Source: Pseudomonas brassicacearum (GTDB lineage Bacteria; Pseudomonadota; Gammaproteobacteria; Pseudomonadales; Pseudomonadaceae). Taken from it: a stretch of 64,000 nt of DNA. The position numbers were made by a program, and so were the translations under genes. The notes beneath the pieces are model-generated. The model ran no database searches and was not told the DNA's origin. It saw only the letters and a program-made list of their open reading frames with translations. Below, in pieces: positions 38,657 through 48,472 of this stretch; positions within the stretch are counted from its first letter, which is position 1, and each line of letters starts with the position of its first letter. The stretch is taken from the NCBI RefSeq assembly GCF_009601685.2, contig NZ_CP045701.2, forward strand, positions 6,386,001-6,450,000, read 5' to 3'.

Positions 38657-38746
38657 TGTGGGAGCGAGCTTGCTCGCGATGGCGGTGGATCAGTTGTCAT
38701 GCGTACGTCTGACACTCTGCTATCGCGAGCAAGCTCGCTCCCACAG
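38657..38746. repeat. Inverted REP doublet between tssC and hcp
   Basis: GTGGGAGCGAGCTTGCTCGCGAT and ATCGCGAGCAAGCTCGCTCCCAC face each other about 40 bp apart within the 220-bp gap. The rest of the gap (38747-38850) must hold any separate hcp promoter, but I see no strong match. Confidence 0.87.
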
Positions 38747-38850
38747 GGGATCTTCAGTGGGTTGGAGATCATTGGGTCCGTTCGGCACACATAATTTCGC
38801 AAGGTCAGCGTCAACCAAACAATGTGGTAGAGACCACACAGGGAGAAAAC

Positions 38851-39339
38851 ATGGCTGTTGATATTTTCATCAAGATCGGCGACATCAAGGGCGAGTCCAT
38901 GGACAAGGCCCACAAGGACGAGATCGATGTCCTGAACTGGAGCTGGGGCATGTCCCAGTCCGGCAACATGCACGTGGGCAGCGGCGGTGGTGCGGGCAAG
39001 GTCAACGTCCAGGACCTGTCCCTGACCAAGTACGTCGACAAGGCGTCGCCGAACCTGATGATGCACTGCGCCAGCGGCAAGCACATCGACAAGGTCAAGC
39101 TGACCGTGCGCAAGGCCGGTGGTGAAAGCCAGGTCGAGTACATGATCATCAACCTGGAAGAAGTGCTGGTCACGTCCCTGAGCACCGGCGGCTCGGGCGG
39201 CGATGATCGCCTGACCGAAAACGTCACCCTGAACTTCGCCAAGGTGCTGGTGGACTACCAGCCACAGAAAGCCGACGGCACCAAGGAAGGCGGTCCGGTC
39301 AAGTTCGGCTGGAACATCCGTCAGAACGTCAAGGTGTAA
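38851..39339 (+). CDS. hcp: Hcp, T6SS inner-tube protein
   Basis: The 162-residue Hcp1-type protein begins MAVDIFIKIGDIKGESMDKAHKDEIDVLNWSWG, with LMMHCASGKHIDKVKLTVRKAGG and GWNIRQNVKV at the end. It forms hexameric rings that stack inside the sheath and can chaperone small effectors such as amidases. The start is ATG 38851 after CAGGGAGAAAAC. It is followed by a strong terminator-like hairpin, which fits the need for more Hcp than other subunits. Confidence 0.97.
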   Translation: MAVDIFIKIGDIKGESMDKAHKDEIDVLNWSWGMSQSGNMHVGSGGGAGKVNVQDLSLTKYVDKASPNLMMHCASGKHIDKVKLTVRKAGGESQVEYMIINLEEVLVTSLSTGGSGGDDRLTENVTLNFAKVLVDYQPQKADGTKEGGPVKFGWNIRQNVKV

Positions 39340-39342
39340 TCG

Positions 39343-39376
39343 AACACGCCCCCGGTGCCACGCGCCGGGGGTGTTT
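39343..39376 (+). terminator. Terminator or attenuator after hcp
   Basis: AACAC(g)CCCCCGG and CCGGGGGTGTTT form a strong GC-rich stem around TGCCACGCG, directly after the hcp stop. The stem ends in a short T run, so termination may be partial and allow read-through into tae4. Confidence 0.7.
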
Positions 39377-39420
39377 GGTGCTTGCTCGAATCCAATTCTT
39401 TCCTACGTGGTATCTGAGTC

Positions 39421-39870
39421 ATGGCCAAGCCTTCGTTTGTCAATTTGTGGAACAGCTATCCGCCCTACCCCTCCGCCAGTCCGGTTTGCGACGGTCCCTA
39501 TATCAACCAGTGCGCCATTCGTATGAGCATCGCCTTGTGCGGGGAAAAGACCTTTCCGGTCAACACTTCGACTTATACGCTGGATCCCAAATGCGCCCAT
39601 GGACATGCCCGCGGCGCGGAGTCATTGGCCAACTGGCTATGGAAGAAGAACCGCCTCGGCCCGCCGAAGGTCTACACCACCAGCGTGGCAGACCGCACAA
39701 CACTGATGGGCAAGACCGGGATCATCTTCTTCAAGGACTGCTACCAACAAAATAGCGACACTGCCGGCCGACCTACTGGCGATCACATCGACCTGTGGAA
39801 CCGTGGCCTGACCAAGAGCGGTGATCTGTTCTCAAGATCCAAGGCCATCTGGTTCTGGGAGCTTTCGTGA
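39421..39870 (+). CDS. tae4: Tae4-family peptidoglycan amidase effector
   Basis: This 149-residue NlpC/P60-like protein has the Tae4 signature: catalytic Cys31 in YINQCAIRMSIAL and His122 in TGDHIDLWNRG. It also has a WxxYPPYP-type N-terminus, here LWNSYPPYP. Tae4 enzymes cut the D-Glu-mDAP bond of Gram-negative cell walls after delivery into the target periplasm, usually carried inside the Hcp tube, which fits its place after hcp. It has no signal peptide, as expected. It overlaps the next gene by 1 bp (TGATG), indicating a coupled toxin-immunity pair. Confidence 0.92.
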   Translation: MAKPSFVNLWNSYPPYPSASPVCDGPYINQCAIRMSIALCGEKTFPVNTSTYTLDPKCAHGHARGAESLANWLWKKNRLGPPKVYTTSVADRTTLMGKTGIIFFKDCYQQNSDTAGRPTGDHIDLWNRGLTKSGDLFSRSKAIWFWELS

Positions 39871-40307
39871 TGCGCAGCCCTTTGTTTCTTTCGGCGCTGG
39901 CGGCAAGCCTCGTCAGTCTAAGCGCGTGCGCTGGGCAGGAAACAGTCGCTCCGGCAGCCCCGACTCAAGCAGTTTTCGTCGGACATCCGGTGAGTCTGAT
40001 CGACGTTCAAGGCCGCTGTACGCTCGTAAAACCTGACCAGGGCCACCTGACGCTCGATATGGAATGGCCTTGCCAGTTCAGCCTGGGTCCGGACAAGCAA
40101 CTGCGTGTGGAGACTTTCAACCAAGTGCCGATTTTCTTGGTCGAACGCAGCGAACAAATGCCCGCTCCCAGTCGCGATTGCTTGACCAAAATTCAAGCAG
40201 TACGCCTGGTCAAGGAAACATTGGAGGTCTCGGATGTGAGCCAGTTCGCCTCCTGCGGCCCTGGCCAATGGGATCAAAAAATGTATACGGCGCTCTTTCG
40301 GTGGTAA
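39870..40307 (+). CDS. Lipoprotein immunity candidate for Tae4
   Basis: The 145-residue protein has a lipoprotein signal ([20 protein letters not shown], lipobox LSAC followed by AGQ), so export to the periplasmic face of the outer membrane is predicted. The mature part has four cysteines (GRCTL, WPCQF, RDCLT, ASCGP) that could form two disulfides. Position directly after tae4 and periplasmic location make it the probable immunity protein. I cannot confirm that it belongs to the Tai4 family. The start is ATG 39870; a GTG at 39867 is an alternative. Confidence 0.75.
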   Translation: MRSPLFLSALAASLVSLSACAGQETVAPAAPTQAVFVGHPVSLIDVQGRCTLVKPDQGHLTLDMEWPCQFSLGPDKQLRVETFNQVPIFLVERSEQMPAPSRDCLTKIQAVRLVKETLEVSDVSQFASCGPGQWDQKMYTALFRW

Positions 40308-40813
40308 CCGAAATCGCCACGCGCGATCGCCTGCAACCGTCCCTATTGGACCGGTTGACCGACGACGATCCGACCAACCCCAAGGAAAGCGCCGACAAGC
40401 GCGTGCTCTCCCTGACCCAATTGAAAGCCTCGGTGCTGCGTGACCTGGCGTGGCTGCTCAACACCACCTCGTTGCTCGACGCGGACGCCACGCTGCATAC
40501 CCCGGCGGGCACCTCGGTGGTGAATTTCGGCCTGCCGGCACTGGCCGGCAACAGCGCGTCGAACGTCGATGTCTCGGCCCTGGAAACCTTGATCCACCAG
40601 GCCATTGCCACCTTCGAACCGCGCATCCTGCGCCACACCCTGCGGGTGCGGGCCCGGGCGACAGCCGAGATGAACCACAACGCGTTGAGTTTCGAGATCG
40701 AAGGCGATCTCTGGGCCCAGCCCGTGCCGCTGCGCCTGATGCTGCAAACCGACCTGGACCTGGAAACCGGCCATGTGCGCGTGGTCAACGCCGACCAGCG
40801 GAGACGCTCATGA
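40301..40813 (+). CDS. tssE: TssE, T6SS baseplate protein (gp25-like)
   Basis: The 170-residue protein reads [22 protein letters not shown] at its start, the TssE N-terminal signature. A GPW/gp25 fold follows ([41 protein letters not shown]). I take GTG 40301, which overlaps the end of the immunity gene by 7 bp. ATG 40268 in the same frame would add eleven residues without family similarity. It forms the sheath-starting wedge with TssF and TssG. Its stop overlaps the tssF start. Confidence 0.88.
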   Translation: MVTEIATRDRLQPSLLDRLTDDDPTNPKESADKRVLSLTQLKASVLRDLAWLLNTTSLLDADATLHTPAGTSVVNFGLPALAGNSASNVDVSALETLIHQAIATFEPRILRHTLRVRARATAEMNHNALSFEIEGDLWAQPVPLRLMLQTDLDLETGHVRVVNADQRRRS

Positions 40814-42669
40814 ACCCACGCCTGCTGGAGCTGTACAACCAGGAACTGCACCACGTGCGCGAAAGCGCGGCGGAGTTCGCCAAGGAATACCCCAAGATCG
40901 CCAGTCGGCTGAGCTTGTCCGGCATGGACTGCGCCGACCCGTATGTCGAGCGCCTGCTGGAAGGCTTTGCCTACCTGACGGCGCGGGTGCAGCTCAAGCT
41001 CGACGCCGAATACCCGACCTTCACCCACAACCTGCTGGAAATCGCCTACCCGCATTACCTGGCGCCGACGCCGTCGATGACCGTGGTGCAACTGCAGGCC
41101 GACCCGGACGAAGGCTCGCTGAGCAGTGGTTTCCCGCTGCCGCGCGATACCGTCCTGCGGGCTGCCCTGGGGCGTGAAACCCAGACCTGCTGCGAGTACC
41201 GCACCGCCCACGCGGTGACGTTGTGGCCGTTGCAGGTCAGCCAGGCCGAATACTTCGGCAACCCCTCCGCGGTGCTCGGGCGCCTGGCCGCCAGCGAACC
41301 GAAAGCCAAGGCCGGGCTGCGCATCACACTGCGCACCGGCGCCGAACTGCCGTTCAACAGCCTGGCCCTGGACAACCTGCCGCTGTACTTGAGTGGCGCC
41401 GACGAACAGCCCTTCCGCCTCTACGAACAACTGCTGGGCAATGCCTGCGCGGTGTTCGCCCGCAAGCCCGGCGGTGACTGGGTGGAACGGCTGCCCCAGG
41501 ATGCGTTGCGCTCACGCGGTTTCGACGATGCCGACGCCGCGCTGCCGGTGGTGCCGCGCGCCTTCCAGGGCTATCGCCTGTTGCAGGAATACTTCGCCCT
41601 GCCCCACCGTTTCCTGTTCGTCGACTTCACCCAGTTGAGCCGTGCGGTCAAGCGTTGCGACGGCCAGGAGCTGGAGCTGATCGTGCTGTTCGACCGTCAC
41701 GACCCGAGCCTGGAAGGCAGCGTCGGCGCTTCGCAGTTCCTGCCGTTCTGCACCCCGGCCATCAACCTGTTTCCCAAACGGCTGGATCGCATTCACTTGT
41801 CGGATCGGGTCAACGAGCACCACGTGATCGCCGACCGTACCCGGCCGATGGATTTCGAAGTGCATTCGCTGAGCGGCCTCACCGGCCACGGCACCGGGCC
41901 GGAGCAGCCGTTTTTGCCGTTCTACGCGGTGCGCGATCCGTCCCGTTATGGCCGCGACCAGGCCTACTACACGGTGCGGCGCGAACCGCGCGTGCTGTCC
42001 AGCGATCAACGGCGCAACGGCCCGCGCTCGACCTACATCGGCAGCGAAACCTTCGTCAGCCTGGTGGACAGCCAGCAAGCGCCCTATCGCCACGACCTGC
42101 GCCAACTGGGCGTGACCGCGCTGTGTACCAACCGCGACCTGCCGCTGTTCATGAGCGTGGGCAGCGGCAAGACCGACTTCACCCTGGCCGACAGTGCGCC
42201 GGTTGGCGCGGTTCGCTGCGTGGCAGGTCCCAGTCGCCCACGGGCCAGCCATGCCCACGACGCCAAGGCCTGGCGACTGATCAGCCAGTTGTCGCTGAAC
42301 TACTTGTCGTTGAGCGAACAAGGCCAAGGCGCGGCCGCCCTGCGTGAACTGCTGCGCCTGTACGGCGACAGCAACGACGCGGCGCTGCAATTGCAGATCG
42401 AAGGCCTGCGCGAAGTCAGCAGCAAGGCCTGCACCCGGCGCTTGCCGATGCCCGGCCCGATCGTGTTCGGTCGTGGCCTGGAGATCACCCTGGAATTTGA
42501 TGAAAACGCGTTTCGCGGCACCGGGGTGTTCCTGCTCGGCGCCGTGTTCGAGCGCTTCCTGGCACGCTACGTGTCGATCAACAGTTTTACCGAGACGGTG
42601 ATCCGTACCACCGAACGCGGCGAGATCATGCGATGGAAAGCCAAGCCCGGACGTCGTCCGACCCTGTGA
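40810..42669 (+). CDS. tssF: TssF, T6SS baseplate protein
   Basis: This 619-residue protein begins [20 protein letters not shown] with [13 protein letters not shown] and [27 protein letters not shown], the conserved TssF N-terminus. Later come [16 protein letters not shown] and [24 protein letters not shown]. Two TssF and one TssG make the wedge core of the baseplate. It overlaps tssE by 4 bp and tssG by 37 bp. Confidence 0.96.
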   Translation: MNPRLLELYNQELHHVRESAAEFAKEYPKIASRLSLSGMDCADPYVERLLEGFAYLTARVQLKLDAEYPTFTHNLLEIAYPHYLAPTPSMTVVQLQADPDEGSLSSGFPLPRDTVLRAALGRETQTCCEYRTAHAVTLWPLQVSQAEYFGNPSAVLGRLAASEPKAKAGLRITLRTGAELPFNSLALDNLPLYLSGADEQPFRLYEQLLGNACAVFARKPGGDWVERLPQDALRSRGFDDADAALPVVPRAFQGYRLLQEYFALPHRFLFVDFTQLSRAVKRCDGQELELIVLFDRHDPSLEGSVGASQFLPFCTPAINLFPKRLDRIHLSDRVNEHHVIADRTRPMDFEVHSLSGLTGHGTGPEQPFLPFYAVRDPSRYGRDQAYYTVRREPRVLSSDQRRNGPRSTYIGSETFVSLVDSQQAPYRHDLRQLGVTALCTNRDLPLFMSVGSGKTDFTLADSAPVGAVRCVAGPSRPRASHAHDAKAWRLISQLSLNYLSLSEQGQGAAALRELLRLYGDSNDAALQLQIEGLREVSSKACTRRLPMPGPIVFGRGLEITLEFDENAFRGTGVFLLGAVFERFLARYVSINSFTETVIRTTERGEIMRWKAKPGRRPTL

Positions 42670-43685
42670 GTACCCTGGAGGCGATGCACCAGGAACCCTG
42701 GGAATACGATTTCTTCCAGGCGTTGCGGCGCATCGAGTGCGAGTCCCCCGAGCTGCCGCGCCTGGGCCATTCCCTGCGCCTGGCCGACGACCCGCTGCGT
42801 CTCGGGCAACAGGCCGAATGCACTTTCGCGCCAGCCACCCTCGCCTCGGTGCAACCGGGCAGCGACGGTGCGCCGGCACGCCTGGAGCAATTTTTCTTCG
42901 GCCTCGGCGGGCCCAACGGCCCGATGCCGCTGCACATCACCGAATACGTGCGCGAACGCCAGCGCAACAACGCCGACAGCACCAGCAAGCGCTTCCTCGA
43001 TGTGTTCCACCATCGCCTGCTCAGCCTGTTTTATCGGGCCTGGGCCGAAGCGCGGCCAACGGTCAGCCATGATCGCCCGGACGATGACTATTGGTCGGCG
43101 CGCCTGGCGGCACTGAGTGGCCGGGGCATGCCGAGCCTGCTCAACCAGGGGCTGATCCCCGACACGGCGAAGCTGCACTACAGCGGCCACCTGTCGGCGC
43201 AAACCCGCTACCCCGACGGTTTGAAAGCGATCCTCAACGAGTACTTCGGCCTGCCGGTGGAGATCGAAGAATACGTCGGCCAATGGCTGGAACTGCCCGA
43301 GCGCAGCCGCGTCGGGGTCAGTGCTCATCAATTGGGCGTGGACTTCTGCCTGGGTCGCTTCGTGTGGGATCGCCAGCACAAGTTCCGCATTCGCCTGGGG
43401 CCACTCAAGCTCGTTGACTACATGGGCATGCTGCCCGGCAGCCAACCGTTCAACGAACTGGTGGCCTGGGTCGCCGAGTACCTGGGCCATGAACTGGACT
43501 GGGACCTGAACCTGGTCCTGGAGCAGCCCGAAGTCCCGGCGCTACAACTCAACGGTCGCTTCCGCCTGGGCTTCAACACCTGGCTGGGCCGCCCCGAAAC
43601 AGATGCCAACGATCTAATACTGGCCAGGCATTACGCCGAACAGGCCAACACCTCACAGACCTCAAGGAGCCATGAGCATGGGTGA
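42633..43685 (+). CDS. tssG: TssG, T6SS baseplate protein
   Basis: The 350-residue TssG has the motif series WEYDFFQALRRIE, FFFGLGGPNGPMPLHITEYVRER, FLDVFHHRLLSLFYRAWAEARP and LGRFVWDRQHKFRI. ATG 42633 lies inside tssF; ATG 42684 is a possible shorter start nearer the first conserved motif. The end overlaps the clpV start by 14 bp. It is a baseplate wedge component. Confidence 0.95.
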   Translation: MESQARTSSDPVSTLEAMHQEPWEYDFFQALRRIECESPELPRLGHSLRLADDPLRLGQQAECTFAPATLASVQPGSDGAPARLEQFFFGLGGPNGPMPLHITEYVRERQRNNADSTSKRFLDVFHHRLLSLFYRAWAEARPTVSHDRPDDDYWSARLAALSGRGMPSLLNQGLIPDTAKLHYSGHLSAQTRYPDGLKAILNEYFGLPVEIEEYVGQWLELPERSRVGVSAHQLGVDFCLGRFVWDRQHKFRIRLGPLKLVDYMGMLPGSQPFNELVAWVAEYLGHELDWDLNLVLEQPEVPALQLNGRFRLGFNTWLGRPETDANDLILARHYAEQANTSQTSRSHEHG

Positions 43686-46356
43686 AATCAGTCGCGCCGC
43701 GTTGTTCGGCAAACTCAACAGCGTGGCCTACAAAGCCATCGAAGCCGCCACCGTGTTCTGCAAGTTGCGCGGTAACCCTTATGTGGAACTGGTCCACTGG
43801 TTTCACCAGTTGCTGCAACTGCAGGACTCGGACCTGCACCGCATCATCCGCCAGTTCAACATCGAGCCGGCGCGCCTGGCCCGTGACCTGACCGAAGCCC
43901 TGGATCGCCTGCCTCGGGGTTCGACGTCCATCACCGACCTGTCGTCCCACGTGGAAGAAGCCGTGGAACGCGGCTGGGTCTACGGCAGCCTGATGTTCGG
44001 CGAAAGCCAGGTGCGCACCGGTTACCTGGTGCTGGGCATCCTCAAGACGCCGAGCCTGCGCCACGCGCTGCTGGGCCTGTCGTCGGAGTTCGACAAGGTC
44101 AAGGTCGAAGCCCTGAGCGAACGGTTTGACGAATACGTCGGCGACTCGCCGGAAAACGCCCTGACCGCCAGCGACGGTTTCAACGCCGGCGCCGTGCCGG
44201 GCGAAGCCAGCGGCGCCATGGCCCCCAGCGCCATGGGCAAGCAGGAAGCCCTCAAGCGCTTTACCGTCGACCTCACCGAGCAGGCCCGCAGCGGCAAGCT
44301 CGACCCCATCGTCGGCCGTGACGAAGAGATCCGCCAACTGGTGGACATCCTCATGCGCCGCCGGCAGAACAACCCGATCCTCACCGGTGAAGCCGGCGTG
44401 GGCAAGACCGCCGTGGTCGAAGGCTTTGCCCTGCGCATTGTCGCCGGCGACGTACCGCCGGCCCTCAAGGACGTGGAACTGCGCAGCCTCGACGTTGGCT
44501 TGTTGCAGGCCGGCGCGAGTATGAAAGGCGAATTCGAACAGCGCCTGCGCCAGGTCATCGAAGACGTCCAGGCCTCGCCCAAGCCGATCATCCTGTTCAT
44601 CGACGAAGCCCACACCCTGGTGGGAGCCGGTGGCGCCGCCGGCACGGGCGATGCGGCCAACCTGCTCAAGCCGGCGTTGGCCCGCGGCACCTTGCGTACC
44701 GTGGCTGCCACCACCTGGGCCGAGTACAAGAAGCACATCGAAAAAGACCCGGCCCTGACCCGGCGTTTCCAAGTGGTACAAGTGGCCGAGCCGTCGGAAG
44801 ACAAGGCCCTGCTGATGATGCGCGGCGTGGCTTCGACCATGGAAAAACACCACCAGGTGCAGATCCTCGACGAAGCCCTGGAAGCCTCGGTCAAGCTGTC
44901 ACACCGCTACATTCCCGCGCGCCAGCTGCCGGACAAATCCGTGAGCCTGCTGGACACCGCTTGCGCCCGCGTCGCCATCAGCCTGCACGCCGTGCCGGCC
45001 GAAGTGGATGACAGCCGTCGGCGCATCGAAGCACTGGAAACCGAGCTGCAAATCATCGCCCGCGAACACGCGATTGGCGTGGTCATCGGCACTCGCCAGA
45101 CCCAGAGCGAAAACCTGCTGAGCGCCGAGCGCGAACGCCTGGCCGAACTGGAAGGTCGCTGGGCCGAAGAGAAAACCCTGGTGGACGAACTGCTCGCTAC
45201 CCGCGCCACCTTGCGCGAACGCGTTGGCGTGGTGGACAGCGAGGATGGCAGCGAAACCAGCCATGAACTGCGCGAGAAACTGGTGGACCTGCAACAGCGC
45301 CTGACCGCCCTGCAAGGCGAAACCCCGCTGATCCTGCCCACCGTGGATTACCAGGCCGTGGCCTCGGTGGTCGCCGACTGGACCGGTATCCCGGTGGGCC
45401 GCATGGCCCGCAACGAACTGGAAACCGTGCTCAACCTCGACCAGCACCTGAAAAAACGCATCATCGGCCAGGACCATGCCTTGCAGATGATCGCCAAGCG
45501 CATCCAGACCTCCCGCGCCGGCCTCGACAATCCAAGCAAGCCGATTGGCGTGTTCATGCTCGCCGGCACCTCCGGCGTGGGCAAGACCGAAACCGCCCTG
45601 GCCCTGGCCGAAGCCATGTACGGCGGCGAGCAGAACGTCATCACCATCAACATGAGCGAGTTCCAGGAAGCCCACACCGTGTCGACCCTCAAGGGCGCAC
45701 CGCCGGGCTACATCGGCTACGGCGAAGGCGGCGTGCTGACCGAAGCCGTGCGGCGCAAACCGTACAGCGTGGTGTTGCTGGACGAGGTGGAAAAGGCTCA
45801 CCCGGACGTGCATGAGATCTTCTTCCAGGTGTTCGACAAAGGCGTGATGGAGGACGGCGAAGGCCGGGTGATCGACTTCAAGAACACCTTGATCCTGCTG
45901 ACCACCAACGCCGGCACCGAGTTGATTGCCCAGGTCTGCAAAGACCCGCAGAACGTGCCCGAGCCGGAAGACATCGCCAAGGCCCTGCGCCAGCCGCTGC
46001 TGGAGATTTTCCCGCCGGCGCTGCTGGGCCGCCTGGTGACGATCCCGTACTACCCGCTCAGCGACGAGATGCTCAAGGCCATCACCCGCCTGCAACTCAA
46101 CCGCATCAAGAAGCGCGTGGAGAGCACCCACAAAGTCGCCTTCGACTACGACGACGCGGTGATCGACCTGATCGTCTCGCGCTGCACCGAAACCGAAAGC
46201 GGCGGGCGCATGATCGACACCATCCTGACCAACAGCCTGCTGCCGGACATGAGCCGCGAGTTCCTGACCCGCATGCTCGAAGGCAAGGCCTTGGCCGGGG
46301 TGCGGATCAGCGCCGTGGACAACGAATTGCAGTACGACTTCAGCGACGCGGCTTGA
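43672..46356 (+). CDS. clpV: TssH/ClpV, sheath-recycling AAA+ ATPase
   Basis: The protein has 894 residues: an N-terminal sheath-binding domain (about 10-160), a first AAA+ module with Walker A GEAGVGKTA at 239-247, a ClpB-like middle domain, and a second AAA+ module with GTSGVGKTE at 632-640 plus Walker B VVLLDEVEKAH. The linker around residues 165-185 is Ala/Gly-rich. It pulls contracted TssBC sheaths apart for reuse. AAGGAG precedes ATG 43672; an in-frame ATG at 43678 is also possible. Confidence 0.96.
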   Translation: MSMGEISRAALFGKLNSVAYKAIEAATVFCKLRGNPYVELVHWFHQLLQLQDSDLHRIIRQFNIEPARLARDLTEALDRLPRGSTSITDLSSHVEEAVERGWVYGSLMFGESQVRTGYLVLGILKTPSLRHALLGLSSEFDKVKVEALSERFDEYVGDSPENALTASDGFNAGAVPGEASGAMAPSAMGKQEALKRFTVDLTEQARSGKLDPIVGRDEEIRQLVDILMRRRQNNPILTGEAGVGKTAVVEGFALRIVAGDVPPALKDVELRSLDVGLLQAGASMKGEFEQRLRQVIEDVQASPKPIILFIDEAHTLVGAGGAAGTGDAANLLKPALARGTLRTVAATTWAEYKKHIEKDPALTRRFQVVQVAEPSEDKALLMMRGVASTMEKHHQVQILDEALEASVKLSHRYIPARQLPDKSVSLLDTACARVAISLHAVPAEVDDSRRRIEALETELQIIAREHAIGVVIGTRQTQSENLLSAERERLAELEGRWAEEKTLVDELLATRATLRERVGVVDSEDGSETSHELREKLVDLQQRLTALQGETPLILPTVDYQAVASVVADWTGIPVGRMARNELETVLNLDQHLKKRIIGQDHALQMIAKRIQTSRAGLDNPSKPIGVFMLAGTSGVGKTETALALAEAMYGGEQNVITINMSEFQEAHTVSTLKGAPPGYIGYGEGGVLTEAVRRKPYSVVLLDEVEKAHPDVHEIFFQVFDKGVMEDGEGRVIDFKNTLILLTTNAGTELIAQVCKDPQNVPEPEDIAKALRQPLLEIFPPALLGRLVTIPYYPLSDEMLKAITRLQLNRIKKRVESTHKVAFDYDDAVIDLIVSRCTETESGGRMIDTILTNSLLPDMSREFLTRMLEGKALAGVRISAVDNELQYDFSDAA

Positions 46357-46378
46357 CGGTAAGGAACACTGTAAAACC

Positions 46379-46470
46379 CTGTGGGAGCGAGCTTGCTCGC
46401 GATAGCGCAGTCACATTCAACATCCATGTTGACTGACACACCGCCATCGCGAGCAAGCTCGCTCCCACAG
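46379..46470. repeat. Inverted REP doublet between clpV and vgrG
   Basis: CTGTGGGAGCGAGCTTGCTCGCGATAGC-like and CCATCGCGAGCAAGCTCGCTCCCACAG elements face each other across about 40 bp. They fill most of the 160-bp gap and separate the structural genes from the spike/effector module. Confidence 0.87.
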
Positions 46471-46516
46471 TGGGTATTCAGCTCCGCCAGTTACTACAAC
46501 CTGCACGAGACCCTCG

Positions 46517-48454
46517 ATGTTATTCAACCAAGCCTCACGCCTGGCCAAGATCACCAGCCCCCTGGGACCTGAGGTACTGCTGCTCAAGGACATGGGCGGC
46601 GGCGAAGAATTGGGGCGGCTGTTCAACTACGAGTTGCAGTTGCACTCACTGGACAATGCCATCGACCTCAACCAGCTGCTCGGCAAGCCCATGTGCGTGA
46701 GCCTGCAGCTCGATGGCGGTGGCGAACGCTACTTCCATGGCATCGTCGCCCGTTGCAGTCAGAACGTCGACCAGGGCCAGTTCGCCAGCTACCAGGCCAC
46801 CCTGCGCCCGTGGTTCTGGCTGCTGACCCGCACCTCCGATTGCCGGATTTTCCAGAACCTGACCATTCCGCAGATCATCAAGCAGGTGTTCCGCGACCTG
46901 GGCTTTTCCGATTTCGAAGACGCCCTGAGCAGGCCTTATCGCGAGTGGGAATACTGCGTGCAGTATCGCGAGACCAGCTTCGATTTCGTCAGTCGCCTGA
47001 TGGAACAGGAAGGGATCTACTACTTCTTCCGCCATGAGCAGGGCCGCCATGTGCTGGTGCTGGCCGATGCCTATGGCGCCCACACCACGGCCCCCGGCTA
47101 CGGCTCGGTGCCCTACTACCCCAAGAACGAGCAGCAGCGCGAGCGTGACCACATCCACGACTGGCACCTGGCCCAGGAAGTCCAGCCCGGCTCGCTGGAG
47201 CTCAACGACTACGACTTCCAACGCCCCAGCGCACGCATCGACGTACGCTCGGCCATGCCCCGCCCACACACGGCCGGCGACTATCCGCTATACGACTACC
47301 CCGGCACCTACGTGCAGAGCCAGGACGGCGAACACTATGCCCGCACCCGCATCGAAGCCTTGCAGACCCAGCACGAACAGGTCGAGCTGGCCGGTAACGC
47401 CCGGGGCCTGGGCTCGGGGCATCTGTTCAGCCTCACCGGCTTCAGCCGCCAGGACCAGAACCGCGAATACCTGATCGTCGGCGCCCGCTACTACCTCTCC
47501 CAGGAAAGCGGCGAAACCGGTGGCGGCGCGCCGGCCGCGCAGTTCGAAAGCAGCCTGACCTGCATCGACGCCCAGCAAAGCTATCGGCCACTGCCCATCA
47601 CCCATCGCCCTATCGTCAAGGGCCCGCAGACAGCGTTGGTGGTGGGCCCCAAGGGCGAGGAAATCTGGACCGATCAGTTCGGCCGGGTGAAGGTGCACTT
47701 CTATTGGGATCGGCACGACCAGTCCAACGAAAACAGCTCGTGCTGGATTCGCGTGTCGCAGGCATGGGCCGGCAAGAATTGGGGCTCGATGCAGATCCCG
47801 CGCATTGGCCAGGAAGTGATCGTCAGTTTCCTCGAAGGCGACCCGGACCGGCCGATCATCACCGGTCGCGTCTACAACGCCGAACAGACCGTGCCCTATG
47901 ACTTGCCTGCCAATGCCACCCAGAGCGGCATGAAAAGCCGTTCGAGCAAGGGCGGCACGCCAGCGAATTTCAACGAAATCCGCATGGAAGACAAGAAAGG
48001 TGCCGAGCAGCTGTACATCCATGCCGAGCGCAACCAGGACATCGTGGTCGAGGTGGATGAAAGCCACTCGGTGGGCCATGACCGCAACAAGAGCATAGGC
48101 CACAACGAGACGGTGACCATCGGCAACAACCGCCTGCGCATCGTCAAGCAGGAGGACATCCTCTGCGTCGGCCAGCGCAAGACCGACAGCATCAGCCAGA
48201 GCTATGTGATTGAAGTGGGCGAAAACCTGCGCCTGGTGTGCGGCGAAAGCATCCTGGAGCTCAACGCCAGCGGCCAGATCAACCTGACCGGCGTACAGAT
48301 CAGCTTCTACGCCAGCGGCGATGCCGAGTTCAACACCGGCGGCGTGCTGCACCTGAACAATGGTGGCGGCCCCGGTGCCACGCCGGACGGCCAGGGCGTC
48401 AAGGCCAGCATCGATGCCAACATCAACGCCGCGTTCCCGTCGCCCAAGGGCTAA
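46517..48454 (+). CDS. vgrG: VgrG (TssI), T6SS spike protein
   Basis: The 645-residue VgrG contains the gp27-like N-terminal half (YELQLHSLDNAIDLNQLLGKPM; VQYRETSFDFVSRLMEQEGIYYFFRH), the gp5-like OB region (GPKGEEIWTDQFGRVKVHFYWDR, SSCWIRVSQAWAGKNWG, PRIGQEVIVSFLEGDPDRPIITGRVYN) and the beta-prism needle. There is no large C-terminal toxin; it ends soon after the needle with a flexible tail. It would carry the PAAR-Rhs cargoes encoded just downstream. Confidence 0.96.
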   Translation: MLFNQASRLAKITSPLGPEVLLLKDMGGGEELGRLFNYELQLHSLDNAIDLNQLLGKPMCVSLQLDGGGERYFHGIVARCSQNVDQGQFASYQATLRPWFWLLTRTSDCRIFQNLTIPQIIKQVFRDLGFSDFEDALSRPYREWEYCVQYRETSFDFVSRLMEQEGIYYFFRHEQGRHVLVLADAYGAHTTAPGYGSVPYYPKNEQQRERDHIHDWHLAQEVQPGSLELNDYDFQRPSARIDVRSAMPRPHTAGDYPLYDYPGTYVQSQDGEHYARTRIEALQTQHEQVELAGNARGLGSGHLFSLTGFSRQDQNREYLIVGARYYLSQESGETGGGAPAAQFESSLTCIDAQQSYRPLPITHRPIVKGPQTALVVGPKGEEIWTDQFGRVKVHFYWDRHDQSNENSSCWIRVSQAWAGKNWGSMQIPRIGQEVIVSFLEGDPDRPIITGRVYNAEQTVPYDLPANATQSGMKSRSSKGGTPANFNEIRMEDKKGAEQLYIHAERNQDIVVEVDESHSVGHDRNKSIGHNETVTIGNNRLRIVKQEDILCVGQRKTDSISQSYVIEVGENLRLVCGESILELNASGQINLTGVQISFYASGDAEFNTGGVLHLNNGGGPGATPDGQGVKASIDANINAAFPSPKG

Positions 48455-48472
48455 CCTCGAGATTTATGCGCC

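Noticed and set aside
38747..38850. Sigma-54 promoter before hcp (GGCAC..TTCGC)
   Set aside because: The distance between the GG and GC elements is 13 bases instead of 10, so the site would not fit sigma-54.
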